Positions 1-10,755 of a DNA stretch of 64,000 bases are shown piece by piece. Within the stretch, counting starts at the first letter, position 1. Each line of letters begins with the position of its first letter. This stretch comes from Geosiphon pyriformis (lineage: Eukaryota; Glomeromycota; Glomeromycetes; Archaeosporales; Geosiphonaceae), in the NCBI GenBank assembly GCA_016748015.1, contig JAAOMT010000597.1:262351-326350 (forward strand), in the 5' to 3' direction. A model generated the notes under the pieces. The model saw only the letters and a program-made list of their open reading frames with translations, searched no databases and was not told the origin of the DNA. The translations under genes were made by a program, and so were the position numbers.

Positions 1-958
1 TAGATGATGTCAGTTCTGCCAAATTTATTTTTACTTGTAAAGATATTAATAAAATTGTTAAGTAGCATCTTAAGTTGCATTTGTTGAAGTGGATCTAAGT
101 TTTTCAAGTTTATTTGTTCTAATTGTTCTTATTAAAGCAAATAACATTTGTTTTGCTTGTATATAGTTTGTGATGTAATATCTATATATCTACATAGTTG
201 TGGAAAATTTGAAATGAAGTTTGGTAGTTGGCTTTCAATTTTGGTGCTTAAGTATTTAATAATAGTTTCTTTTGGTATTTTGATAGGGTCTCCAGTTGTA
301 TTGTGGATGAGAATTTTAATGTGTTTGTGATTTTTAGCCAGTATATAGAGATTGGTGATTCTAATCTTTTCTGGTTCACAAATTGTAGATTCTACCTCAA
401 AAATCTGAGCTTGATTCTTTATTTTTTTCTCTATATTTAGCATATACTAATCATATAGTGGAATAAAAATTAATTGATAAGTGGAGATAATTTCTTCCTT
501 GTTAATAACTTCTTTTTTTGCCATATTAATTAGTATATCTATCTTATTTGTAGATCTAAATCTATTTATCTCTCTTGCTGTCATTTCTAATTTCTCTTTT
601 TTTCTCACTAACACTAATTAAGCTATTTTAACCAGAAGCAGGAATATTGTCTGTGTTATTTTTTTATTTGGCTCAATAGTATAAGCTTTTTTGGAATCAT
701 TTTGTAATATTGTAATAATATTTTTTACATATTCTGCATCAATTATTTCTCCTTTTATATTACTTTTTTTTTCTACTAAACTATTCCTAAATATTAACTA
801 AATCATAATTGTTGTTGAAATTTCCAATGCTATTTTTAAATCAATGCAGATGTGCAAATGTGTTTCCAATTTAATGGCATCTTTTTCTGGATATCTCAAA
901 TCAAACTCTGTATTGGTATTATGCACTTGTTCTGGCATAATACTTTTATTGTTATCAC
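1..958 (-). pseudogene. Element H (family 1): dUTPase and RT-leader remnant
   Basis: Minus-strand reading gives a decayed dUTPase followed by the linker that precedes reverse transcriptase. Motif I survives as TEFDLRY (891-911; family AGFDLRY, with Gly changed to Glu). Motifs II and III are recognisable as FRNSL and EIIDAEYVK, and motif V as AREINRFRST. A stop follows TIMI near 798, and others break the frame. From 443 to 132 the linker ITNLYILAK...IHNTTGDPIKIPKETIIKYLST is open, ending at a former YLLQ codon. The last 130 bases match the N-terminal RT region at 18190-18330 and 23760-23890. The rest of RT, integrase and the left LTR lie outside the window. This is the oldest-looking family 1 copy and surely non-functional. 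Confidence 0.85.
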
Positions 959-1962
959 TGTTATAAATAAACTTGGTAGTATATGGTAACAATATTTGGT
1001 GCTCAAGATTTTGGGTTTCTAAAAACCTTTTAACAGTTTTCTTTCAGTAGACTTGTTGTTGTGTCAATATTATCAATTTCTGAAAGTCTGTTTGATTGTT
1101 ATAAATTTACTTATGGAGTTTTTTGGTTATAAGACACAAAAAAATGTTTCATAGTATTGCAACTTCTTGTATGTAAATGTGAACTATCTTCTCTGAGCTA
1201 ATGAATGCAGTCATTAAGATCTGACAGTGTTTTTTTGCCCTTCTGGTAAGCTATTAAGATAATGTTAATATTCAAACTTAGAAGAAGCTTTCTTTTTTTA
1301 CCAGACTATCACAAAGTCTATTTTCAGACAGTCAATTTTCTATGTTGTTACTCTACAAAAAAGAATAAAAGAAAATAAAATAAAATAAAATAAAAAATAA
1401 AAGAAAATAAATTAGTATTGTCAATTGCTGTGATTAAGAGCAATTGGTCCAGGTCATTAAGAGTTTGAGACATTTATGCTAAGAGCATCTGTTCTAGAAT
1501 GAAAGTATAAAACAAAGATTAATTTAATTCAAGCATAGAATAATTGATGCCCATATATTAATAATTTTGAGTTTTTCAAATAAGTCTTTTATTTTTGTAC
1601 AATATAATAATTATAAAGAAGAGAAAAATTGATTCTTTTTTGGCTGTCTTTTTAATTTCTACAACTACTCATTTTTATACATTCTTTTTGGTTTTACAGG
1701 ATTGTTTTTTAATTGTTTTGTTTTTACTAGTTATTGTTTTACTATTTTTGTTATTGCTTCATTTTTTATGTTATTACTAATTATTCTATGTTTCAATTAG
1801 TTATTTTGTGCTATAACATATTATCGAGTTTTGTATTATGTTATCCTAAGTTATTACATGTTATTCTGTGTTTTTTTGTGTTATCTTGTGTTATTTCATG
1901 TCATTATGTTTTTGGTCACATTTTTTTTATAACTTTGAATTGGTTTTTCTACTTAGGTAATA
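959..1962 (-). mobile_element. Solo LTR L, divergent family 1-like
   Basis: About 1.0 kb starting TGTTATAAAT and ending GGTAATA interrupts element H exactly between the acidic linker and dUTPase, where intact copies run without a gap. It carries family 1 LTR landmarks in the same order: TTTGGTGCTCAAG near the left end, an A-rich AAATAAAATA stretch (1360-1410), then the stem CAATTGC...GCAATTG (1422-1446). Flanks are tcac (955-958) and ttgc (1963-1966), a possible 4-bp duplication with two transitions. The right part (1690-1920) is a GTTATT-rich low-complexity tract not seen in other LTRs. No internal region is present, so it is a solo LTR of a related but distinct subfamily. Confidence 0.7.
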
Positions 1963-3748
1963 TTGCTAAATTATTTGAATTTCTGGTCTTTGGAAAGATC
2001 AGAAAGTGCAATATATTGTTCTAAGTTTAAATCAATACTGTTGTCATTGCCATTTTGAATAAAGCTGGAACCATTGTTATCATTGTTATTGTCAGAGTTT
2101 GAATCACAATTGAGTGACAATTCTGATTCTATTTCACAGCTGCTAATTGGTTTTTTTTTTTTTGGAATCATATAAATCATGCATAGTGGTGGATTGTAAA
2201 TGAAATCACAATCATTACAATATTAAAAGTTACAGGGAATTAAGCAGTATTAATAAAGTTAAGTATTTAGCTGTTCTAAACACTATTCTTGTTTGGTACA
2301 TGCTAAGTTTTAGTAATGTTTATGAAATTTTTCTGGGCCTGTTTCAATATCAAAAAATATATTGGGATTGAGGATAAGAATAATGTTAACTAATTCTGAT
2401 AGATTATTCTTTATTTTAAAGATTTCACTGGATGAAATATCTTCTACTTTAGCATTTACCATTTGCCAAATTTTGTTTTTATTATGTGAATAACTGTCCA
2501 AGCAAAAGATTACTCAATGTTAGACTGCATTAATGAGTATTCTACAACTTACCCAGTCATTTATAAGGATTATGTATTGACATTATTATAAGTAACAACA
2601 TGAAGCATCACAGATTTTTTTTGTCTAAAAATGTCATTCTATATTTTTTCATCAAGTAACTGTTTTTCACAAGCAAAACATGATTTGTTGTTCCATTTGT
2701 CTTGTTTTTTTGGATAGTCATAGTGTTTTCTATAGTATGGCTTACAGTAATAATAGGTTCTGGTCCAGTAATCTTTGTTAGATAAGATCTAGGCTCCCAT
2801 AAAAAACAGCTTTTTTTGCAGTCCTTGCACCTAAGCAGAATATATAATGATTCAGATTTGGTGTTAGTTGAGTAGAACTTTTCTTAGCCACTAGTAGTTT
2901 TGATAAAAGTGCTGGTTTCTTGTGGCTTATTTTCTTCTTTTTTTTTTTCCTTGTTATCTCATGAGAGTATTGATAGTAGTTTGTTGTAGTCAATATTAGC
3001 CTACAAGACTTGGTAGACTTCCCAGATAGGTTTTTTTTTTTCTTGAATTCAATAAGTGGTGCCAATATGGTGGTTTTAAAGTGGCTGCAAGTGACTAATA
3101 CTCAAATATATTGGCCATTTTGGTTGAGTTGCAATTTTTGGATGATCCATTTAAATACTGCATTGGTTTTGGTCAGCCAGTCATTATCAACTAAGGCTTG
3201 GTACTAGGTGGCTTCTATAACTAATACTTTGATAAGAGTAGTAATACCATTGACTTCAAATAGAAAGTCATTAATCTCACCAATTAGAGTTTTTGTGATT
3301 CCATTAGTGATAATAATTTTGGTACTAGTAGCATAATCAACTTGGTGACCTAATTAGTCTATGAGTTGTTATGTAATAATGCTGTTTGTTGAACTACTAT
3401 TAAGGATTAGTTTGATAGAATAATTATTAACTTTGGCATCAATATATATTACTATAATGAATTTGGTATCAAAGACAGCTCCACTAAAAAAATGTGTTAT
3501 TGTGAGTTTTTTAATTTTAAATAAAAAAATAGCAGCTAATAATTTGTTATTGGTAACAATTGCTGAAGATATGTTTAATTAATTGTTTGCTTTGGGTTTG
3601 GTTTTAAGTAGTTGAATAAAGCATCTTCTGAAATAATTAAGAGACTTAAATAGTTTTAAGAACTCAAATTTTGAGAGTACTCTGTTCTTAAACTCCACTG
3701 GCATGATTCTGATGACTGTTGTAATGAGCTGAAGATTAGTTAATATAT
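1963..3748 (-). pseudogene. Element H: protease, Cys-rich module and acidic linker remnant
   Basis: Continuation of H to the right of solo LTR L. In sense order (high to low coordinates): end of gag and retropepsin, whose active site DSG has become NSS (3393-3401); a Lys-rich spacer; a decayed Cys-rich module starting CKDC near 2820-2840; the FHKHY segment ending at a stop (2310); and an acidic Ser/Asn/Asp linker (1971-2180). The linker ends in KFK-stop (TAA at 1971-1973), the same place where B, C and E have TAG. Element A is inserted at the upstream (right) end. Not translatable as one protein. Confidence 0.8.
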
Positions 3749-4427
3749 TGTTACAGGTTGGAGTAACAAGCTAACGGATAGCAAAGGAGAACAGGATTGT
3801 AGGGTGATGGAAATAATCAAAGAGGAATTCAACTTTAAAAAGCGAATTAAATAAGTATGGATTCAATGTGCAAGATCAGTCTCATAAAATATCTCAGTCG
3901 CTATTCTTTTCAAAGGTAACTGGGGAATCTGAAGGTAAAGGGATAGTCCATACTGTCAACAATTGATCACCACTGGTATAATTCTATGTCTCATGTCAGT
4001 GCTCTTAGAATTCAATATCAGATATTAACTTGTGCTTTTCAGTCATATTTATTCAAATAATCTTCAAATGCTACAATTATATATGTCTGGAAAAGGCCAA
4101 CAAATAATCTTTTATCTTAAGATGTTTGGATACTTGAAGGTAGAGAAAGAGAAATTAGTGATAAGAGAGTGATTGAGATGAAAGTTGTTATTTTTATTTA
4201 TTTAATTCTTGTCTGAGAGATGATTTTCTACAGCTAAGAGACTCATCGCTTATATAGCTATTGAAAGTGGTCAACAACCAGGTCAACAACTAAGTTAATG
4301 ATTAGGTCAATAGTCAGGTCATTAATCAGGTTAATGATCACTATCTAAAAATAAAGTGGCTAATTATATAACATCAGTGGCTAATACATGTAATAACTAA
4401 TAAAAATTATGGGTTTCAACTGTAACA
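3749..4427 (-). repeat. Element A 3' LTR
   Basis: Starts TGTTACAGG and ends CTGTAACA, an 8-bp inverted terminal repeat. It is 24 bp longer than the partner LTR at 10756. The whole difference is two extra units of the 12-bp array at 4269-4340. In sense orientation the first 30 bases still code for the end of the pol tail (stop 4397-4399). Confidence 0.93.
4269..4340. repeat. 12-bp tandem array (6 units) in LTR
   Basis: Six consecutive 12-mers of consensus GGTCAAYARTCA (first unit GGTCAACAACCA, last GGTTAATGATCA). The same array has 4 units in A's other LTR (11276-11323), 4 in D's left LTR (31348-31395) and 6 in D's right LTR (39154-39225). It lies between a CTATATAGC-like TATA segment and the LTR end, so it may be an upstream control array. 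Confidence 0.9.
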
Positions 4428-5094
4428 TCATCCTCTCCAAAGAGATTGAGCTCTGGTGAAATCAAGCTATTTATAGGGTATTCTAATTGAAGGGTTTTGT
4501 CTAACTCAAAACTAACTAGTTTGTTGAAGTCTTTTGTGGATAGAGTATATAGTACTTGAAGCAAAATAAGCTTTGTATCCAAGAGACCAAATCTTTGTAT
4601 AAGAGTTTTGGCTCTTCTTGCAATGATTAAAACTTTTGGGACATCTAAACATATAATGCCCAAAATTTCCACTTGTATCTCTGAAATTGTTTTTTTTATG
4701 AGCTTTATTTCTTCTATGATTTCACCAAAATAACCATAGAGTTCTAGTTGTCTTCCATATGACAAGTTTTTGTCTATGGGCAAGATTTCCTTAATCATTT
4801 TCCCAATTGTCATGGAAGGTGTAAGTATTGCTGCTGTTATGCTTTTCAGCAAATACTTATTCATTTTGCTACCAATTTTTTCTCTTCTGGTAGTGGTTTT
4901 CTTTGGTTTAATAACAGTATGTGTTCCACTGTTATCAGTTATGGTGGTTTGTTTTCCAATGGTCAGAGTAGCATTTGGATAATTTTTGATCCAGTACTCA
5001 TGGAGAGTGTAAAAAGCGTTTTAAATGTTTTGATCTAGGAAATAATTGTTCATGTCAATTGAAGATACCTCTGTTTTGGGAATGATGTATTTAT
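4397..5094 (-). pseudogene. Family 2 pol C-terminal tail (element A), unknown function
   Basis: About 230 residues downstream of the integrase C-terminal domain, in a region most Ty3/gypsy elements lack. The best open part is 4397-4864 (NKYLLKSITAAILTPS... to the stop). It looks mainly helical and charged, with segments such as SYGRQLELYGYFGEIIEEIK and FNKLVSFELDKTLQLEYP. There is no convincing membrane anchor or signal peptide, so it does not look like an envelope gene. Its last codons (DDVTVETHNFY) run through the PPT into the 3' LTR. The homologous tail in D (31484-32140) argues that it was once selected. I do not recognise the fold. Confidence 0.7.
4428..4442 (-). other. Polypurine tract of element A
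   Basis: Sense strand reads TTTGGAGAGGATGA directly before the LTR TGTTACAG. It is the expected plus-strand primer and is also coding (FGEDD). D has TTTGGAAAGGATGA at the same place. Confidence 0.7.
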
Positions 5095-6300
5095 TTATAT
5101 CTGATTTTTGTTGATCATTTGGGTTGGTATTATCACAACAGGTAACCAATCAGGTCGTTTGTAATATTTCTTAAGTTGTGTGCCATGAATAGGGTGATCA
5201 TTGAAAATTGTTCCATATTGATCTTGTAAAATATAAGAACCATTGTTCAAAACTTTGTTAACTATAAAGGGTTTTTTCCACTGGTTAGAGAATTTATCAC
5301 CATAGACATTGTCTCTGTCTGAACAGTATTCTAAAACTAAGTCACCAACACTTAAGGAAAGTGTTTTATATGTTTTCTTTTTCTTAAGCTTCTCTTGGAA
5401 TTGTTTTATCTTTTCAACGGCAATTACCCGTGTTTTTACTAATGAGTCAAGAATGGTACCAAGTCTTTTTTGCAAAATGTTTTTGTAATTCCCTATTGTT
5501 ATTTCTTCAAAGGGTATTGTCTCAATATCAGTTTCTATTGGTAGAGTTGCCATTCATTCATAGAGTAGATAAAAAGGTTCATAACTTGTTATGTCATGAT
5601 TTACAGTTCTATAAGCGAACAAAGCTGAAGGCAGTACTTTGTCCCATAAATTTGTTTCTTTGCTGGTTTTGGCTAGGGTTTCACATAGTGTTCTATTGAA
5701 ACATTCCACTAAGCCATTTGTTTGGGGGTGATAAGGAGAGGAAAGTTTGTAACATATTCCCATTTTTCTGCAAAGTTTTTCAACAAGTGTACTGAGAAAA
5801 GCTCTTCCTCTGTCAGATAAAAGTTCTTTGGGGCAGCCATAGTGACAAATGATATCTTCATAAATGAAATTGGCTATTGAGACTGCTGTTTGGTCTGAAG
5901 TGGCTCTTGCTTCTACCCACTTTTTAAAATAGTCAGTAGCTGTGACAATGTATCTGTTGCCATCAGGAGTTATTGTTAAGGGTCTAACAACATCTATACC
6001 AATTTTGTCAAAGGGTTGACCAACAGAAATTGAATGGATATCTTCTTTGCAATTGGGTTTTCCTCTTCTTTGGCAAATATCACAGGTTTTGATGTATTCA
6101 GCAATGTTTTTTCCCAAGGTAGGCCAATAATAACAAACTAGAGTTTTCTGAATTGTTTTTGTTTTTCCAAAGTGTTCAGTTAATGAATCAGTGTGCATAT
6201 TGTAGATCACAATTTCTTTTTCTTCAAATTTGATGACTCTCTGGGAACAGTCAGGATCTTTTTTATTTCATTTATAAAGTTGGTTCTGGCAAATCAAATA
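5095..6300 (-). pseudogene. Integrase of element A (DD35E, nearly intact)
   Basis: Two abutting open stretches in one frame, 5554-6210 and 5095-5553, separated by a single TGA (D has a Gly-Cys codon pair here). N-terminal zinc-binding HHCC: His pair in HTDSLTEHF and CDIC. The catalytic core has Asp in GIDVV (residue 73 of the open stretch), Asp in LLSDRG (133) and Glu in NGLVECFN (169), so exactly 35 residues between the last two. The C-terminal domain includes SVGDLVLEY and KKPFIVNKVLNNGSYIL, a GPY/F-like module, ending GTQLKKYYKRPDW. This enzyme would insert the cDNA. It is the best integrase in the window, but upstream breaks prevent its expression. Confidence 0.88.
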
Positions 6301-6479
6301 GAAATTTGATTGTTTGCGCAAATGTTTTCTTTGTTGTCATGTGTATTTCAATGGGTATTGTCCTTTACCCAAAAATTCTATTAAGGCAGAGTAGTTGTCC
6401 AAGTCCATTATTGTGTTTGTCAAAAAAGGGGGAATTACTAATAATTAAGTTGGTTTGGTTTGAGAGGGTTGTTCTGTTA

Positions 6480-7697
6480 CTAGATAGTAAGTTTGAAAAG
6501 AGCGTTGGCATTTTGATGATTAGCTCCTTTGCGATGTTGAATATCACAGTCAAATTCATCCAAGTAGAGTATCCAGCAAGTTATCCATTTGTGTTCTAGC
6601 CTCTTTTTGTTGCACAGCCAAACCAAAGCTTGGTGATCTGTTATCACCAAAAACTTCACACCAAGAAGATACTTACTCCAGTAACTGGTGGACCATACTA
6701 CTACTAAGCATTCTTGTTCAGTGACTGAATAGTTTTGTTCTGCTGGGGAAAGGGTTCTACTGGCATAGGCTATGGCATGTTTTTTGCCATCTTCATCTTT
6801 CTGGAAGAGAACAGCATCAAGTCCAAAGCCAGATGCATTAGTATGGAGGATAAAGGGTCGATCTAGATCAGATTGCTTGAGGATGGGTTCTGTAACCAGT
6901 TTTTCCTTTAAAGTTTCAAAGGCTTTTTGCTGATGTGTTCCCCAATGGTAATTGACATTTTTTCTGAGTAGCTGATTAAGAGGAGAGGCAATTTTGGAGA
7001 AATCCTTGACAAATTTGCGATAATAAGAGGCCAAATCAAGAAAAGAGCATAGTTCATAAATGTTTATTGGTTGTTTGATGTTTTAGACTTTTTCAACTTT
7101 GGCTGGGTCAGAAAAGATTCCATTTTTTGTAATAAGATAACCAAGGAACTAGTTGGATTGTTTTCCAAAGAAAGATTTGATTGGATTAATCTTGAGACCA
7201 GCATTTCTGAGGAGGTCAAAAACCTTTTGCAAATGTTCCAGGTATTTATCCCAGATTTTTGAGTATACTATTATGTTGTCAAAATAAACTAGAACAAAGT
7301 TTTCCTTGACTGATTCAAATACTTTATCCATTAAGCATTGAAAGGTGGAAAGAGCATTGGTGAGACCAAAAGGCATGACTGTGAATTCATAGGTGCCATA
7401 CTTGGTGATGAAGGCAGTTTTTTTTCTACTTTTTGGATCCATCTCTACTTGCCAGAATTTAGCAGTTAAGTCAATAGTTGAGAAAAAAGCAGCATCTTTG
7501 AATTGGTCTAACATTGCATCAATCTTGGGAAATGGGTATATGTTTCTTTTAGTGATGGCATTTAATTGGCAGTAGTCAATACAGAAGTGTAGTATTCCAC
7601 CTTTTTTAGATATCACTACAACTGGGAAAGCCCATTCACTCTTGGTTTCTTGTATGAATCCAAGTTCTTTTATCTGGTTTATCTCTTTCTTAATCAT
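6480..7697 (-). pseudogene. Reverse transcriptase and RNase H of element A
   Basis: RT spans 7149-7697: CIDYCQLNAITKRNIYPFP, then FFSTIDL with the first catalytic Asp, TAFITKYGTYEFTVMPFGL, and the active-site box at 7275-7286, which reads YFDN instead of YLDD. The loss of the second Asp should abolish polymerisation. RNase H covers 6480-7034: LHTNASG (normally TDAS), SVTEQECLVVVW, VITDHQALVW and NANAL (normally NADAL), so two of its acidic residues are also Asn. A 5-bp deletion near 7690-7705 relative to D puts RT out of frame with protease. All Asp-to-Asn changes are G-to-A on the sense strand. Confidence 0.88.
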
Positions 7698-9165
7698 TAT
7701 TGCATTGATTGGATTGATAAGGCTTTAAATGGATGGGTCGAGTTTCTTTAGTGGTGATAATATGTTGTATCACATGGGTATGTCCAGGGGTATCACCTTC
7801 TTTGGAGATAACTGGGCTATTTCTAGCCAGCAAATTTTCAATGTCTATTTTTCTTTCTTCTGGGGAGAGTTTTTTTTGTTCCACAACCAGTGATTGGATC
7901 TCAGGTGGTTCATTCTCAAAGGACTTCTGTACTTCTTTCAATTCTTCTCTGGGTATCAAACTGATTGGTTCTCAATCTCTGTAATAGATCAGGCATGATT
8001 TGCATTCATTGCTTGGAGAATACAAGGGTTTGTTGCACCAATACTGGGCACAAGGACTATGCCACCAAAAACTGTATTTGGCTTTCTTGTCAGGTTTTCT
8101 TTCAAAGGTTCTTTTAAGAATATCATAATAAGGCCAGCAGATTAGTTTGTCATTTACAATGATTCCTTTTTTGTTTGCTTTAACATTATCCAGTGGTTTG
8201 CCATTGCTGGTGAAGGTGGTATAGGCAAGTTTACCAGTTTCTTCTTGCTTTTCTTGTTCTTTTTCTTCATCGCTCTCTTCATTATCTGATTCATCTGATT
8301 GTTCTTCTTCTTGGTTTTGTTTAGGTACTGGGGAAGTTGTCCAATAGTGACACTTAACCACAATAGGTTTCTCACCACATCTAATGGTTAATTCACAAAG
8401 TTCATAATCAAGCAAAGCTTTTGCTTTCTTGAGTTATTTATTGCCAACAATGATGGTGTATTCCTTGGCTTCAGAAACTTCCATGTCAGTTTCAATGCTG
8501 ATTTCATTGATGCGAACAGGAACAGCTTTGGCAATACCCAGTTCTTTTTTTTTGTCACCATGTACGTTGGTCATTGGTTTGGTGGAAGATTCATCAATCT
8601 TTCTACCAATTGCTTTTAAGAAGTGTTTGGCAATAACACTAACAGATGATCCACTGTCCAGAATTAAGTCAATAAAGTATCCAGCCACTTGGGCTTTACA
8701 AATCAGAGGAGTGACATTGCTGTTGTCAACAAGTCCAGCTTGGCGAGGGTGCTTGTTGGTTTTTGGTGTCTTTTTTTTTGGAATTAAGAATTTGCGAAGA
8801 TCCTTTCTGAACTGTGGGTGGGTCATTAACTGGCCAAAAGTAATATGTGCTGGGGTTTCCATGAGATCTTTGACAACAGAATAAGGTCCAGATATTTGTA
8901 CAATTTCTGGGAGTTCCAACTTTGGAGGATTCTTAAAAACTTTAGTCTTTGGTGGCTTGTTGTTATCAACGGCAGAAGTTGAGGCTTTGTTGAGGTCTAG
9001 AACGAAATCAACCTTGGCTTTCTTTTTCTTTCTGGTTGGTTCTGAGGTGCTAATTGCTAGTTCATCTATGTCATGGTCATCATTAGTTAAGTTAAAAGCA
9101 AAAAAGGGTTTTTTTTCTGGTTGGCTTGCATTCTCACCCTTTGGAGGTGCACCTACCAGTTTAAA
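7690..9165 (-). pseudogene. Protease and CxxC spacer of element A (start of pol)
   Basis: The pol frame begins at the frameshift heptamer (9159-9165) and reads KLVGAPPKGENASQPEKNPF without an ATG, then a basic TRKKKKAKVDF stretch. Retropepsin follows with the intact active site ILDSGSSVSV (DSG at 8650-8658) and a normal end TIIVGN. TGG has become TAA after GNK (8434), the only stop inside this stretch until 7972. Next come an acidic spacer (ESDNEESDEEKEQEKQ) and a four-Cys module PCAQYWCNK...ECKSC at about 7990-8060, then the pre-RT linker ending 7690. The four Cys may bind zinc; their role is unknown. D shows the same order. Confidence 0.85.
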
Positions 9166-10703
9166 GACTGATAAACAGTGGCTTCAATTAGGGGATCCTT
9201 TCCAAAAAAATTAATGTTGGCATGATTGGGTCTTTGATTGGGGACATTGTTGTTGGGTCTGTTGTTTTGGTTGTCATTGTTTCTGGGAGCTGGAGAAGAC
9301 AGTGGAGGATTGTTGCAATCTCTGGAGAAATGTCCAGTTAATTCACATCTATAACACACAGGAGGGCCACGATTTTGCTGTCTTTGGTAAGGGGGTTGCT
9401 GGAGCTAATTAAAATGGTTTTCAAATCTGGGTCTTTGTGGTTGCTGGTTATCTCTGACTGCTTGGGCTAATGGTTCTAATAGCCAAGCAAGATTTGCTGT
9501 AAGTCTATCTATTAATTGTTTATTTGGGTCTTGTGTCTGGGCAGCAAAAGAAGTAGTGGCCATTTGAGGAGTAGGAGCCATAACAAGAGCAGAAGCAAAA
9601 ACTGAAAGTGTGGATCCCAAATGCATTCTTTGATTGTCTTCAATTCTTTGGGCAAGTTCAATGGTCATATCCATGGTAAGATTATTTTTTAAAGCCAAGA
9701 GAGGCCAAAAAGCATACGATAGATCAGTTTTCAATCCTTTTGTAAAGGAGTGAATCTTTTGCTCTTCAGTCCAGTTTCTACCAGAGTTTACATGCTTGAT
9801 GAGTTTTCTGATTGCTTTGGTATATTCGGTCACAATTTCACCAGAACTTTGGGTTCTTCTTTCTAATTCCATACACCATTTGGATATTAAGATAGGAGTT
9901 CTGAATTTGTTTTCAAACTGGGTAGTGAAAGAGGTATTGTTTTCTCTGATATTTGCTGGGGTCCATCTAACAATTCTTTGTTGAGCACCAGCATTGGTTT
10001 CTTGTGAAAACCAGATAGCAGAGGAGCCTTGGAGGTAGCCACCAATGATTTGGAACTTGTATTCATCATTATACTGGTTGACTGTAGCAGCTCTCTTAAA
10101 GTCATCCAACTATTCAATTGGATCTTGGGCATCACCTTTGAATAATGGTAATGGGGTGTTGTTTCTTCACCCTAAAGCAGTCTGTATATCTTGGAGGGCA
10201 ATCAAAATTTTTTGTTGCAGAGGGTCTTGAGCCATTGGTTCAGGTGTAATTGTTTGTGTGAAGTGTTCTGATTCATTTGAAAAAAGATCAAAAACAGAAG
10301 CAGTTTGATAGCTTTCTTCTTCTGTTTCAAGAAAAGTTTCTGTTGATTGATGAGCAGCAATCCAAATGTGGATTTGATGATTCAGATATTCAAAATCAGG
10401 GAGTTGTTGTTCAAAGGTTGCAGAATATAAAAGCTGATTGATACTATTGTTTCTTTTTTCAAAATTGTCTTCAAAATAAGCTTGGTCAAAATAATAGATT
10501 GTATAAGCTGTGTAGGTTTCAGCTGAATGCTCGTTCAGGAACCAGTTCCAAAAGTCTTAGAATTGTTTGCTGGATTGTTTCCCAATGGGAAAGCAGATCA
10601 AGCAAGAGAGCAGAGGATTAAGTTCAATAAAATCTAGGTCGTTTCTGTTGTGTGCTGCAAAGTGTTCTTTTGATTGCTATGACAGATATGAGTAATCACT
10701 CAT
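9153..10703 (-). pseudogene. gag: gag of element A (capsid plus CCHC knuckle)
   Basis: Start codon at 10701-10703 (MSDYSYLS), 29 bp inside the PBS; the eighth codon is followed by a TAG that was probably CAG. The capsid-like part (9405-10109) contains YLQGSSAIWFSQE, ELERRTQSSGEIVTEYTKAIRK broken here into blocks, and TEEQKIHSFTKGLKTDLSY, matching the Retrotrans_gag pattern. The nucleocapsid part (9153-9359) has one CCHC zinc knuckle, CYRCELTGHFSRDC, then an Asn/Pro-rich stretch. The frame ends SLNW-TAG at 9153-9155, two codons after a slippery heptamer. An internal TAG near 9402 replaces Gln. Gag would form the particle and bind element RNA. Confidence 0.87.
9159..9165 (-). promoter_or_regulatory. 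-1 ribosomal frameshift heptamer T TTA AAC (element A)
   Basis: In the gag frame the codons read TCT TTA AAC TGG TAG, so the heptamer T TTA AAC is in the exact X XXY YYZ register and the gag stop follows two codons later. The pol frame is -1 relative to gag. Element D has the same heptamer, register and stop (37023-37029). A short downstream hairpin (CACC, 7-nt loop, GGTG) is possible, but I cannot show a pseudoknot. Confidence 0.82.
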
Positions 10704-10731
10704 ACAATGAGGGAATAAGTGAATTTTGACA

Positions 10732-10749
10732 ACCTCACAGGAAGCACCA
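10732..10749 (-). other. Primer binding site of element A
   Basis: Sense strand TGGTGCTTCCTGTGAGGT, six bases inside the 5' LTR. It is complementary to a tRNA ending ACCUCACAGGAAGCACCA: CCA, discriminator A, a 7-nt acceptor strand, then CUCAC as T-stem. That layout fits a tRNA, perhaps elongator Met, whose family commonly ends CUCAC...GCACCA. The tRNA identity is an inference. Confidence 0.75.
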
Positions 10750-10755
10750 CTTTTA

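Noticed and set aside
2310-2312. Conserved stop after FHKHY as a second recoding site
   Set aside because: B, E and H have stops here but C has CAA, so the ancestral codon was Gln and the stops arose by C-to-T change.
4397-5094. Envelope gene in family 2 after integrase
   Set aside because: No signal peptide, no membrane anchor, no splice-like arrangement; the region is a direct continuation of pol.
7275-7286. YFDN as a functional variant of the reverse transcriptase box
   Set aside because: Sister copies keep YLDD, and other catalytic Asp codons in the same element are also Asn, so this is mutational decay.
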